Origin: Halictus rubicundus
Lineage: Eukaryota > Arthropoda > Insecta > Hymenoptera > Halictidae
NCBI RefSeq assembly: GCF_050948215.1
Contig: NC_135163.1
Span: 1,426,001 to 1,490,000 of the forward strand
Direction: 5' to 3'
Length of the DNA: 64,000 nt
Positions 23,292 to 34,761 of this stretch are shown here, piece by piece. The notes beneath the pieces are model-generated. The model searched no databases, was not told where the DNA came from, and saw nothing but the letters and a program-made list of their open reading frames with translations. Position numbers and translations under genes: made by a program. Each line of letters opens with the position of its first letter. The stretch's first letter is position 1.

Positions 23292-24089
23292 ATGTATGCA
23301 AACAAAGAAAATAAGATGAAATATTTCCTTGGTGGTAGTGCAGTTGGAATAGCTGGTAAATATTAAAAATTTTTTTTAGTTGTATTATTTATCACACTGC
23401 ATTGGTCTGTTAAATACTATTGCTTGCGTTTATAGCAGGTTTCCTAATTGGAAAAATAATTAAAAATACATCCGAAGTACAAGCTCAAACTTCTAGTAAG
23501 TTTTGTTAATATTTTTGATTGAGTAGAAAAAGATATTTATTACTAAGAATAATATTTACTATTATTTACAGGGACAGGAGCTACTAATAACGAAAAAATA
23601 AAAAAATATTCTCAGGATGATAATATTCATAACTTATCTCATCTTGATAATGTGCATTCTGGTCGTGTACGTTCCACAAGCAGTTCACAATATGAAAATG
23701 TGGTTTGGAAAGATGAATCAAAAGTATCTAATACAAAGATGGATAATTATCTAGCAAATAATATAAATGACTTGTCCTTGAAGGAGAAACCTAATAAATT
23801 AGGACAGAAAGATTTTTACAGTAACGTTACAAGATTTTATGACACAAGCATAGAAGACAACACTGAAATTGAAAATGTATCGAAAGTAATAAACATTGAA
23901 CGTACAGCTAATACTAACAAGAAAAAGTTATTAAAACGTTCAGACTGCTGTACAAGTGCAGAACTAAGTGATATATTGAACACTTCGTTGAATGGTGATC
24001 TTCAGAGTTTAGTAACTGATGAAAGAGTATCAGAAAATAATATAGACAACAATGAAAAGGAGAACAAATGTTTAAATAATTTATTTTGA
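23292..24089 (+). CDS. Unrecognised protein with an N-terminal membrane segment
   Basis: Three exons, 23292-23355, 23439-23495 and 23572-24089, give 212 aa. All introns are GT-AG and phase 1. The N-terminus is a single hydrophobic glycine-rich segment (YFLGGSAVGIAGFLIGKII, about residues 11-29) flanked by lysines, like a mitochondrial or ER signal anchor. The rest is hydrophilic, rich in Asn, Ser, Lys and Asp, and probably disordered. There is a Cys pair (SDCCTSAELSDILN) near the end. AATAAA follows about 25 bp after the stop. I do not recognise the family. The consistent splicing and TM-plus-tail layout argue for a real gene. Confidence 0.72.
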
Positions 24090-25569
24090 ATTTTCATAAG
24101 ATTAAAGTTTCAATAAAAGTATTATTATATTATATTCTATGTATCATTATATTAAATTTATATGTATAAAAGTTTATTTTCTATTTTCATACCATATGTA
24201 CATAAATATATTTTCCATGTAAAATACATTTTACCAAACATTAAGTAATAAACGGTTTATTTCATACCTATGTTTGATGATTACTTAATATTTATGGCAA
24301 TTATGTCTTATATTTGTATTTAATATTTCAAATTAGTTTCAAAACGTAAAATACCTACGTATCTCTATTTCAAATTTTATTTATCCCTGAATTCAATGTC
24401 ATTTCGAAATTTTTGATTGGTTGAATTTGTGCGCACGCCACGCCTACATTTTACGTTATGGCGGCGTATCACAGAAATGAGATACACAGTCTGTTATGAA
24501 AAAAGGACTGTGCTTTGCAATGAAGTCGGTACGCGTAATAATTTTGAATGGTAATGCGGTCAATAGCGCGCGTTTAAAACGTGAACGATGATAAATCAGA
24601 GCCAATTCGTAAATTCTTCGAACGTCAGATAGTGCCAGTTAATTAATTTACTGCAGTGAATTCGAGTTTTCTATATTGTGTCATTGACTCGAGACGAAGT
24701 GTCAAAATCGTTCGAGCTCGCTTGACTTGTGTTAGATGAAACTTGATCGAGATAGAACTACTGGAAATTCGGTTTATGAAACTTGGCCGAATCGAAATCG
24801 GACTATGTAATTTGCATATATCTTGGCTTAATCGTCGTGACCAAGCAAAAAACTGTTATTGCATCTAACTGCAATTTTACATGGAAATGAAAAGATGTAT
24901 GTGACGCCAGAGCTTATGTTTTATTTTTGTTAAAGCTTTTCCGTGTGTTCAGTTTATATGCAGTGATTTTAGCAGAATTCTACAGATCGCAACGCTACCC
25001 ACAATTATTTGTTAATTTTCGAATGTTGTATTACACTGATTGTTTTTTGAACTTTATACAAATTGATTGAACAACTGATTTATTTAACACATTTTTTGTA
25101 ATTTTGTATGCGATTTTACTTGTTTGTATTATATATTGGTGTCGATCCTTGATTAATATCAATGGAAAACTTGTTTATTGTTTTATATTACGAATCTCAT
25201 TATTGTGAACAGGCATGCTTTGTCAATAAATATTTATGTTATTTATCTTGGTTTATTCATCATTTCTTGACTGTATTCTATTTTCTTTTTTTACTGTTAT
25301 ATATGGAAAAAATTGTGATAACATCATGTTTTAAATCATTATCGTTAAGGTAGCATAGTTTACATATAATACTTTGTATAATTTAATACAATTGCAGGTT
25401 ATTAGATGCTCAGTGAATGTTAAATATGATGGTGAAAGATCTCTATATATAATTAACTATTGATATGTGCTTAATCATGATATCAATGAGAACAAATTAT
25501 CAAACACCCATCAGGATGTGTTTCCCTAACGTTTATCATTGATCGCATCTTTGCTGAGGTCAGAGAGTG
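24090..25569. other. Upstream region of the MARCH gene, no coding signal
   Basis: AT-rich with a GC-richer island at 24420-24800 that may be a promoter and 5' UTR. It holds ATGGCGGCG at 24458, the start of a 13-codon ORF. No exon was identified. Confidence 0.45.
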
Positions 25570-27021
25570 ATGCCGGTTCATCAGATCAATGTTAATCCGC
25601 CTGATTGGCAACCACCTCTGTCACTTGGTCCTTCCAATAATAATAGTCCTGCAGCTGATGAAAACTTACCAGAATGGACTCCAAGGGTAAACAAATAAAT
25701 TTTTGATTCTATACTATTTTCATCTTCTAATAAAGAAAAACTATTCAAAAGAAATATATTTAATGGAGCAATGGTTTAACAGGAATCAACATATGCAACA
25801 GTAGTTACAGTCATACCAGATCATTGTCACTCATCTGTGAGCACGTTGTCCTCCAGCAATCATGATATTTGTAGGTACGTAATGCTTTTCAGATGAAGAA
25901 TATTTCTCTTTTTGTAATGAAGAGTGCTTTCTTTTATTGGTTAAAACATATTACTGTACTAGTTCTATTTTATACTAATATCACATATTTTTACATATGT
26001 AAATATATTTATGAAATTTCAGTATTTTTTCAGTATAATTGAGACAAAACTTTCAATATTTGTTGGTACATATAATATTTGTATACATAACTTTCTTTTT
26101 TGCATTATAGAATATGTCACTGCGAAGGTGAAGAAGGTGCTCCTCTGTTAGCACCATGTTACTGCAGTGGTAGTTTACGTTATGTACATCAAACTTGCCT
26201 TCAAGAATGGATAAAAGCTTCTGATACACGTGCTTGTGAATTATGCAAATTCACATTTATTATGCATTCTAAAACAAAACCATTTTGTGAGGTATTAGTT
26301 TTTTACTCATAAGTTTTTGATAATCTTCCGTTTTGACTATTGAAATAAAGAATTATGCCCTCATTTATTCTACAATAAAAGAAAACAATATATAACATTA
26401 ATTATTCCTTTTTCAGTGGGAGAAACTAGAAATGTCATCGTTAGAAGTTCGTAAATTATGGTTTGCAGTTGTTTTCCATACCGTGGCTACACTTTGTGTG
26501 GCTTGGTCTTTATATGTACTTGTCGAACGATCTGTGGAAGAAGCCTTACGTGGATACGTAGACTGGTCTTTTTGGACTAAATTGATAGTTCTTGTAATTG
26601 GTTCTACAGGCGTTTTAGTTTTTATGTTTATTCAATGTAAATCATACATTATACTATATAGAAAATGGCGAGCATTTAACAGGTAAATGAATACGGTGGT
26701 ACAACCTTAGTGAAATACAATATCATAGTTATAATTTTTTATTTGATATTTTTATCTAATATTCTTTATCAATACTAACGGATAATATTTTCTAGGGAAA
26801 TATTCATTCAAAATGCTCCTGAAAAAGTGGTGCTTCCTCCTTCACCTACAGACTCTTTGCCTCTAAAGGAGCTTGGTCATACCATATTACCCTGTAATAT
26901 AGATCCTGCATGTGCCTCGCAGATGGTAAAACCAGATTCTGACACGACTCCACAGAGGCACGAAACTCATATGAAACTTTACGTATTCGATAAATTGTCA
27001 TCACTGGAAGACAATATGTAA
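25570..27021 (+). CDS. MARCH-type membrane RING-CH ubiquitin ligase (MARCH1/8-like)
   Basis: Five exons, 25570-25686, 25783-25874, 26111-26291, 26417-26682 and 26796-27021, give 293 aa. A RING-CH (C4HC3) domain begins at C69 (CRICHC, split by an intron) and continues through APCYCSGSLRYVHQTCLQEW and CELCKF. Two membrane spans follow, about 144-163 (LWFAVVFHTVATLCVAWSLY) and 185-203 (KLIVLVIGSTGVLVFMFIQ), and then a cytosolic tail. This is the layout of MARCH1/MARCH8, endosomal E3 ligases that ubiquitinate membrane receptors for lysosomal sorting. The N-terminal 68 residues are Ser/Pro-rich. The start is the first ATG of the exon. No defect is seen. Confidence 0.92.
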
Positions 27022-27878
27022 CATGGTTGAGGTAATATGGATGACTGCTAATTGTGTATCGATAATTAGCGAAATTGTAATACAAGCGTCAGCATATGTC
27101 TAGAATGTGCCCTAATTCTGGACGAATATACAATTTCGAAAAATCGAAGTTTCTATTTCGAAACTCTCAAATGTCCGCCCTTACGGAGCACCTTAATCTG
27201 AAACTTAGTACTTCAGTGCTTACATTGACAATGGGATAGCTGAAAGTGTTCAGTCATCAAGCTAACACTTTCTCAGACATTTGTGTACATAATTATTGTA
27301 TCTGTGATGTTATTAAATAAACTTTACCATATTTAAACAATATATCCACTAATATTAGTGTAATTATTTGAAATTCTTTAGTTCCCGTTTGAGAGCTCAC
27401 TTCCTGTTGGCATTTAAAATTCATCATCACTTTTCCGATAAATATTTCCATAAAAGAAAATTTACTAATTTTTTCACTGTAATTTTTACTTTTATTGAAA
27501 GACAATACCACAGCATACTCTAATACTAGCCATGCTGAAGATAAAAATGCCAACACCGCGAGAGTCCGCTGTGATACATATATCATTATACCTAACCCAA
27601 CCCACCCTACCAGACTCTCAGTTTCCCGCTTAGTTTTCAAATGTTTATACATCAATGTGTAGTTCTTGTTAGTAGATAAGTGCAATAATGTCTTTGTCTT
27701 TGTGTGTAGCACATTTATTTAATAGAATCTATTGTTCTTTCAATTTAGTATTAATAACATTTTAATATCATACATAAATTTTTACAAAATTATATTTATT
27801 ATATACATACAGAGTTTTTGGAAAATTTGTTTTACATAGTTCTTTTCACAAGTTTCATACTATATTTATTAGTTAATA
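27022..27878. other. Downstream of the MARCH gene, no gene seen
   Basis: Probably the MARCH 3' UTR followed by AT-rich spacer. A 139-codon open frame on the minus strand (27293-27712) has no recognisable composition or splice support. Confidence 0.5.
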
Positions 27879-28406
27879 ATGCCACGGCGTTGTTGTGTTC
27901 CCAATTGTAAGGGAAATTGTGATAGTATTCTGAAAGAAAATAATTATATTTGTATATTTTTATTTCCCAAAGATGACAATTGCGGAAAAAATGGATGGCT
28001 GCTATTCCCCGCAAAAATTGGACACAAACAAAATATTCTGCAGTTTGTAGTTTACATTTTGCAAAAACTGATATCCAAAGGTATCAGGGTATTCTATCTC
28101 CTAACAGTGTATTAGAGAATGTTTTGTCAAAATGTCCAAGACTTAAGGAAGATGCAATACCTTCCATTTTTTCCAATTCACCATCTTATCTTGCAAACAA
28201 TGTGCTACCACAGAGGAAAGATCCTGTAGAGTGCAGGGAAAAAATGACTCAAAAATGAAATTTTAGTTAGAGAATTTATTGATTTTGATTTAATTAGTGA
28301 TTTCTTACATTTTATAAACAATTATGAGGAAAAGCTTGTAATTTCAAACTGTTGGAGTATTAAAATAACAAATTCTGATTTCTTGGTACTTCAAGATTGT
28401 GATTAG
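27879..28406 (+). pseudogene. THAP-domain protein remnant
   Basis: It starts MPRRCCVPNCKGNC, the first Cys pair of a C2CH THAP zinc finger. The second half of the finger (WTQTKYSAVCSLHF, with the CxxH pair) is in another frame from about 27985, so a one- or two-base indel breaks the domain. A further open stretch at about 28258-28406 (VREFIDFDLISDFLHF) is in a third frame and ends at TAG. THAP domains are DNA-binding modules shared with P-element transposases. This may be a decayed host or transposon-derived gene; there is no intact frame. Confidence 0.65.
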
Positions 28407-28708
28407 TGATGAAATAAAATTACAAGTTTTTCAAGAAGGTAATGAATTATTATTTCATGATTTAAAGTGGGTATGAACTATTGACCAAAAACTAGATATG
28501 AAATGATCTCCTACACCTTCTAACACTGATGTATATCTTATTGAAAAACATCTTGAGAAGTGTCTAGAAGAACTTACTAAGGTATATATTATTGTAAAAT
28601 CAGCTGAATTTGCTTATACTAAAAATCTTGAAATAATAATAGACCAGGTAAGACAAATACAAAATTAAAAAAATAGATATGCACCATTTTTATGGCCTTC
28701 TCGTTATG

Positions 28709-30032
28709 TAGGGTGTTTGCGATAATTTGTACCAGCATTTTTTTTCGTAAAAGGTAAACATTAGAAAAAACCGAAGAGGAGATAGTTGTATATATTTTAA
28801 TTGTATATTTTACTAGCAATATGATAGCGTGTCTCAATTTTTTGTAATTTTAATATTTTTCTATAAACAAAGGAGACCTTCATTTTTTTAAATGGAATAC
28901 TACATATTTGTTTACGTTATTTGAAAATGGACATTGTTTTCAGGAAGATCCATCTACTTCGATAAGAAAAGTGGCCAGACTATGTAATGTATTTCAATTG
29001 CATCAACACATAAAATTCTACAATTGTACGATTACAAACCTTTCAAACAAATAACAAATAACTTTTTCTAACAAATAACATGAACGATTCCAATTTTTAT
29101 GGAAAAATATTATGGACATATGAATCCAGTTTTGATAATAACATCATGTGTAATCGACATGATGCTCACTTTTGGATGCCCGAGAATCCGAAATTAAAAA
29201 AACAGACAAATTTCCAAGTACAATTCAAAACAAATGCTTGGTGTGGAATTATTGATAACATTTTACTAGGTCCATATTTTTACACTGGAATTCTAAATGG
29301 AAATAAGTATTTACACTTTCTAAATTGTGAATTTCAAAATTACTGGTAATCACTGCCATTGTTTCTTGCACAAGACATGTACTTCCAACAAGACGGGGCT
29401 CCTCCTCATAATTGTGGATCGGTAAATCATTTTTTGCATAATATGTTTAACATTAAATGAATCGGAACATACGGACCTATAAAATGGCCTGCAAGATCCT
29501 CCAATTTGTCACCACTAGATTTTTTTTGTGTTTACACTACACAACCGAGAAATTTGAACGACTTGCAAACTAAGATAAAAGAAGCCTGTGTATCCATATC
29601 TAGTGCAACATTGGCAGAAACTACCAGGAATGTAGTCAGCAGAACTCAGAAATTCATTCTTACTAATGGAAGTCACATTGAACATGAGATGTACTCTTAT
29701 CACTATAACATACTAGTAAGTACAATACTACGAAATGTTAAATCTATTTCTTTTCTTTCTACCCTTGTATGACCCTGAAGACCATAGTATACTACATGGT
29801 TGAACTCGTCTCAATGTCCATTTTCATTTGACGTAAACAAATATGTAGTATTGCATTTAAGAAAATGAAGGTCACCTTTGTTTCTAGAAAAATATTAAAA
29901 ATACAAAAAATTGAGATACGTTATCATATTACTAGTAAAATATACTACAAATACCTCCTCTTCGGTTTTTTCCTAATGTTTACCTTTTACAAAAAAAAAA
30001 ACGCTGGTACAAATTATCAAGAACACCCTGTA
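28709..30032 (+). mobile_element. Decayed mariner/Tc1-type transposon with about 220-bp terminal inverted repeats
   Basis: The left repeat (28711-28938) and right repeat (29813-30030) match as inverted copies over about 220 bp. Both begin near AGGGTGTT and share ATAATTTGTACCAGC. Between them lies a transposase remnant: a helix-turn-helix start (STSIRKVARLCNV), a central part (29080-29349) and QQDGAPPHN with a second acidic residue in SPLDFF (29370-29530). At least one stop and several gaps interrupt it. The motifs are those of IS630/Tc1/mariner transposases. The repeats are long for the family. TA follows the right end (30031-30032). Confidence 0.85.
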
Positions 30033-30070
30033 TAATATAATATAACCTTCCTCTTTCGAATGAGCCAAGA

Positions 30071-30415
30071 CTCCGTAGATTCGCGATAAGGTAGAGTGAC
30101 CACGTTACGGACAACTTTTCGTCCTTATATGAGAATATTTTTCACTGGGAAAGGGCTCATTGGAAAGAGGAAGGTTCAATCTAGCGCGCACTGGTCATGA
30201 GCTGACGAGATTATGCAGATATTTGGTAATATAAGCGATAGAAGTAGGCCAAAAATTAACTATGTGCATGCCATGAAATTCAAGCATTTTTATGCCATTG
30301 GATGAGTTTTCTGGATAAAATCGAGAGTAGCGCGAGCTAGAAAATATCTCCAGCTACAAATTCAGCTATATTTTGTCTTGATTCTCTGCGAAATAAAGCC
30401 AAAAACTTGAAGCAC
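30071..30415 (+). repeat. Dispersed repeat, copy 1 (about 345 bp)
   Basis: Matches 57630-58006 in inverted orientation over its whole length, with scattered differences. No coding capacity was recognised and no terminal repeats were identified. Confidence 0.75.
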
Positions 30416-31890
30416 AATACATAGCAAAAACGTGACAAGTTTGACGGATCTTAAATCTGTGGCTGAAGGCTGTGAATGGAAATGGAAATCTTTTTTTTAT
30501 TTTTATCATGTTCTTTTTCAAAAAACTAATTTTATTTTATAAATTGGGATGACATGGCTATTGGCTAACCACTCATTATGATAAAAAAGGTAACACGCTG
30601 TAGTAATATCCCTAGTGTAGTGAGGAAATTTACAACAATTACAAAATTATCTTTTAAGACGATTTTATAATTACCTGCACTTCTCTTCTCTTCAGTAACT
30701 AATTATCCAACCTCTTCCAACTTATTCACATAACCTCTTTGATTGCGTATCAATAATTTTGTCTCTTTCAGGATTCTATTAACTTATATATCCCTCCATT
30801 CATCTTCAAATGTTGCATTGCATCAAAGATGATGTTACTTTGCTCCATACTTATGTTTTCCTAAAACCACTGTAAATATTTCAAATATTATGTATCACAA
30901 CACCAAACTATTCCGGGAGTCCACAAAATGTATACCACATTTATAAATATTACTATATTTTAATATCACTTCTACTTACCATAGCTATAATATTTATATA
31001 TTGGTTATACATAATTAATAAAGAATTGTGTATTTTAACATAATTTTGTATGAGAAAAAGCGTAGATTATAATCGCAAATACAAGACTCACATTATTGAA
31101 AATAGGACTCCCGATCCGTCCACAAGCGGTGTTGCCACGTTGTTGCACGTTGTTCAGCACGGCTAGTACTTACTGGTACTTACTAGAGTCGGCTGTGATC
31201 AGACATAAAAATAGGTATACTCGAATATTATTAATGCGCATCCACAAAAATCTCTCTCAAATCCAATACAACAATCTGCATTGATTGTGCTTCGAACGTA
31301 ATTACGTATATATTTTTCTACCCATCGCTACAAAGTTTTTCATGAATAATTCATTTTTGAAGTAATATTTCTAAATACTAACAAAGTTGGAGCATTATAT
31401 AAGGCGTGCTGAAATTCTTCGTGTTCGTAAAAACACCATTTTCATTCTTTCAGGATAAATAAAGACCTATGATCATAATTGAGGCCACAAATCGAGGTCA
31501 GGAGTGCTGCATTCAAGCAGAGACCTCCTACTGCGCTTCCCACTACAAAACACGGAAAAATTATAAGAAGTATTCGTTAAGGCTTTGGATTTTACACTTT
31601 CACGTACTTAATTTCTTTCTTGCTATTTGCTTTTTCTTCCTCTCGATCTCTCCCATCTATCTTTCCTTTCGTTCTATGATCTTCTTCTACCTTACGTTTG
31701 ACACCATTTATCTGTCTCTCTTGTACCCATCCCTGTGCGTTCTCTCCTCCTTTCTCTCTCTCTCTGTTTCACGACACTTCAAGCCCTTCTCTGTCTCTCT
31801 TAATCTTTCGTGCTCTGTCGAATCGAACTAGCCCCCTTCCTGTGAATTTACGTGGATATTTCTACTTGTGAACGGTTCCCAACCTTCAGG
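30416..31890. promoter_or_regulatory. Upstream region and probable 5' UTR of Rac1
   Basis: No coding signal. The last 300 bp (31590-31830) are strongly pyrimidine-rich (CT tracts), as in many insect 5' UTRs and core promoters. Functional assignment is by position. Confidence 0.4.
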
Positions 31891-33506
31891 ATGCAGGCCA
31901 TTAAGTGCGTTGTCGTAGGCGACGGGTGAGTATTTTCGAATTTATTATAATGTTTGTCAATTGTTTATCTTTTCCTATTCTCGATCCATACTACGATCTA
32001 AAGATCTGACGATTGGTTTTTCCTAATCAAGAACTATTTCAAAGCAGGCACCACACCCGTTATTCTTTTGAATGCATTTTTATCAATTTCTCTGTTAATT
32101 TTGCAACATCAAATAGGAAAATTTATAGTTTTTTTTTAATTATCATTTAGTCGTAAATAATTCATTTCTTCGATCTTTTTCTTCCATTTTCGTTATCTGT
32201 TTTCTCCCCTTCCTCCTTTTCTTCCATGTTCAAGTTTACTCGTAGTTTCCACTGTATTATCAACTTTGCTGAATAAATTGAAAATTTTCGATTTCCGTTT
32301 AACCTGAAATTAACCTTCTTCCAATAAAGATAATGTTATTATGGATTCATATGGTCAGTTTAATTTTCTTTAATTGGTTGATTTCTACAGAGCCGTAGGT
32401 AAAACATGCCTTCTCATAAGCTATACTACCAATGCCTTCCCTGGGGAGTATATCCCGACTGTGTTTGACAATTATTCTGCAAATGTTATGGTGGATGGCA
32501 AACCGATCAATCTTGGTTTATGGGACACAGCAGGCCAAGAAGATTATGACAGACTAAGACCATTGTCGTACCCTCAGACAGATGTCTTTTTGATTTGTTT
32601 TTCTTTGGTCAACCCTGCCAGTTTTGAAAATGTACGTGCTAAATGGTATCCAGAAGTGCGTCATCACTGTCCAGCTACTCCGATTATTTTAGTAGGGACT
32701 AAATTAGATTTGCGCGAAGATAAGGAAACAATCGAACGATTAAAAGACAAGAAATTGGCGCCAATTACATATCCCCAGGCATGTATTATTTTATCAATTA
32801 CTTACTATTAATTATATTTCTAATCAGGGTTTTATAATCAAACTGTTTTTCTAAAATCTTTAATTACCGATTAATGTATAAAAAAATCTTTACAGTATGA
32901 AAAATATTTACCATAGTCAGTATAACGGAGAACCAATACCAAAATCAAATATTTTACTAATCTACTAAACTATATCTTTATCTTGTCAGTTCTCATTTGT
33001 TCAATATTATGATTTTTTAAAACCTTATGCAATTCGTTGTTAAAGGATAGAATATGAAATACCCTCTTGTTCTGGCACTAACTGGTATTGAATAGATAAC
33101 TTCAAAAGAAGAAGGAGGGATAGAGATTTTCTTGTTGCGAAAAAAACATTGTCGTCTAATGTTGTTTTGTATTGATTGTTATTGGAGTATAGCACGTATA
33201 CTCCAATAATATATTCCAGTATAATTTGTATACTCCAATAATACATTGGAGTACAAATTGTATACATAACTCCCTGTACCAGATTAATAGATGTACTACT
33301 TTCGAATATCGAAAATTGTAAGTAATGATTTTGTTTAAAATTATTATTAGGGTTTGACAATGGCAAAAGAGATTGGAGCAGTGAAGTATTTAGAGTGTTC
33401 GGCTCTGACTCAGAAAGGATTGAAAACAGTATTCGATGAAGCAATCCGCGCTGTACTGTGCCCGGTTCTCCAAATGAAACCAAAACGCAGATGTTTCCTC
33501 CTATAA
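31891..33506 (+). CDS. Rac1: Rac1 small GTPase
   Basis: Three exons, 31891-31925, 32391-32778 and 33351-33506, give 192 aa, the exact Rac length. All GTPase motifs are intact: P-loop GDGAVGKT (10-17), switch I YIPTVFDNY (32-40), switch II DTAGQEDY (57-64), TKLD (115-118) and ECSAL. The C-terminus is basic (KPKRR) and ends in the CaaX box CFLL, which predicts geranylgeranylation at C189. Rac1 controls actin, NADPH oxidase and JNK signalling at the plasma membrane. The second intron begins with GC instead of GT (CAG|GCATGT at 32776-32784); no GT alternative keeps the frame. Exo70 lies downstream in convergent orientation. Confidence 0.97.
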
Positions 33507-34761
33507 TATTAAATGTCCGACGACGGCGGAGCACGTATAAATGCACTACTTCTCCTCCGATCGGACTCGATTGCAGCAGGACATCTAACTCTGATGAAGG
33601 AAAATGCTGTATGGTCCATCCCTCTACAAGCATCTGCCATAAAAGCGCACAAATAAATTTGTATAATGCGTATGAAAAACGTAAAGGAGAAAATATACGC
33701 AATTTAAGTGTTTTGGACATAGCTAAATGTTCTGAACAGAGAAAGGAAGCCAAATGAAAACTGAACTGATAATGTACAGTATATTAGAGTGTGTTATTAA
33801 TATTAGTTATTACATATGAAACATAAGGAAACAAACATTACTATGTATGTGCGTTTGTGTGCACACAGGATACTAATCAATTTAATCGAAGAGGTAAACC
33901 ATTTTATGCAATTTTGCATTGTATATTTTAGATAAAAAAATGTTTATCCATTTTTAAAAGCTTTAGTATAGGAAGAGATTAATATAGCGTAAATATTAAC
34001 ATACAAAGTATTAAAATATTGCACTTATGTAAACAATAATTTGTTTATCTCTTACTTATGTTATTTTTTCCATAACAAGCATTTCTCTCTGATAAGTTGG
34101 TCTTTCCAGCTAATAATTCCATACGGAGTCAATTAGCTATATAAAAATCTGTATCTTTCGTGGTAAATATACAGTTGCAAATCACATAAAATGACTTCTA
34201 CCTTTAACTAAATTGGTTGATATTACTATATACATACCATGGTAAAAGATAGATAGTCATCTAAGTTTTAGAGGTGAGCAATACAAGTGCGATTCTAATT
34301 CTCTGCCTCTTCACTGCGTTTTCATGTTGTTGTAATTGATACGCACAACATGGCAAAAGAGACAAATTACAAAAATTTAATATCAGAGGTGGGGAAATTT
34401 CGTATGCGTGAGTGTATGTTTGGAAGAGTGCACGTAAAAGCCAAGAGAGAAAGACGAAAGAAGGAATTATTCTATAGCAAGTAATTGTACATAAATGGTA
34501 AAAGTTCAAACTGTATTCCTATTACTATCATTTTACATGTATAAGCTGCTGAATCTAAATCGAACGTTACTTGTTTTTTATATATATATTATAAATATAT
34601 ATAAAGTGGGGCTGGACCGAGATCTATTTCAATCGTCGCAGATCCACTGACCTGTGCAATCTATCCGGGGAACGGGGATTCAGTCCATAAAAAATATCAT
34701 AAATAATGTAACTAAATATGCTTTATTAAATGGGTGTTTATTAAAATTTTCTAGTTATTCA
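33507..34761. other. Converging 3' regions of Rac1 and Exo70, no gene seen
   Basis: AT-rich, without coding signal. Both 3' UTRs are expected here. A short TA run is present around 34579-34605. Confidence 0.55.

Noticed and set aside
27293..27712. 139-codon minus-strand frame downstream of the MARCH gene
   Set aside because: AT-rich 3' flank, no domain, no splice support; probably chance.
33040..33753. 237-codon minus-strand frame across the last Rac1 exon
   Set aside because: It overlaps the well-supported Rac1 exon in antisense and has no recognisable motif.
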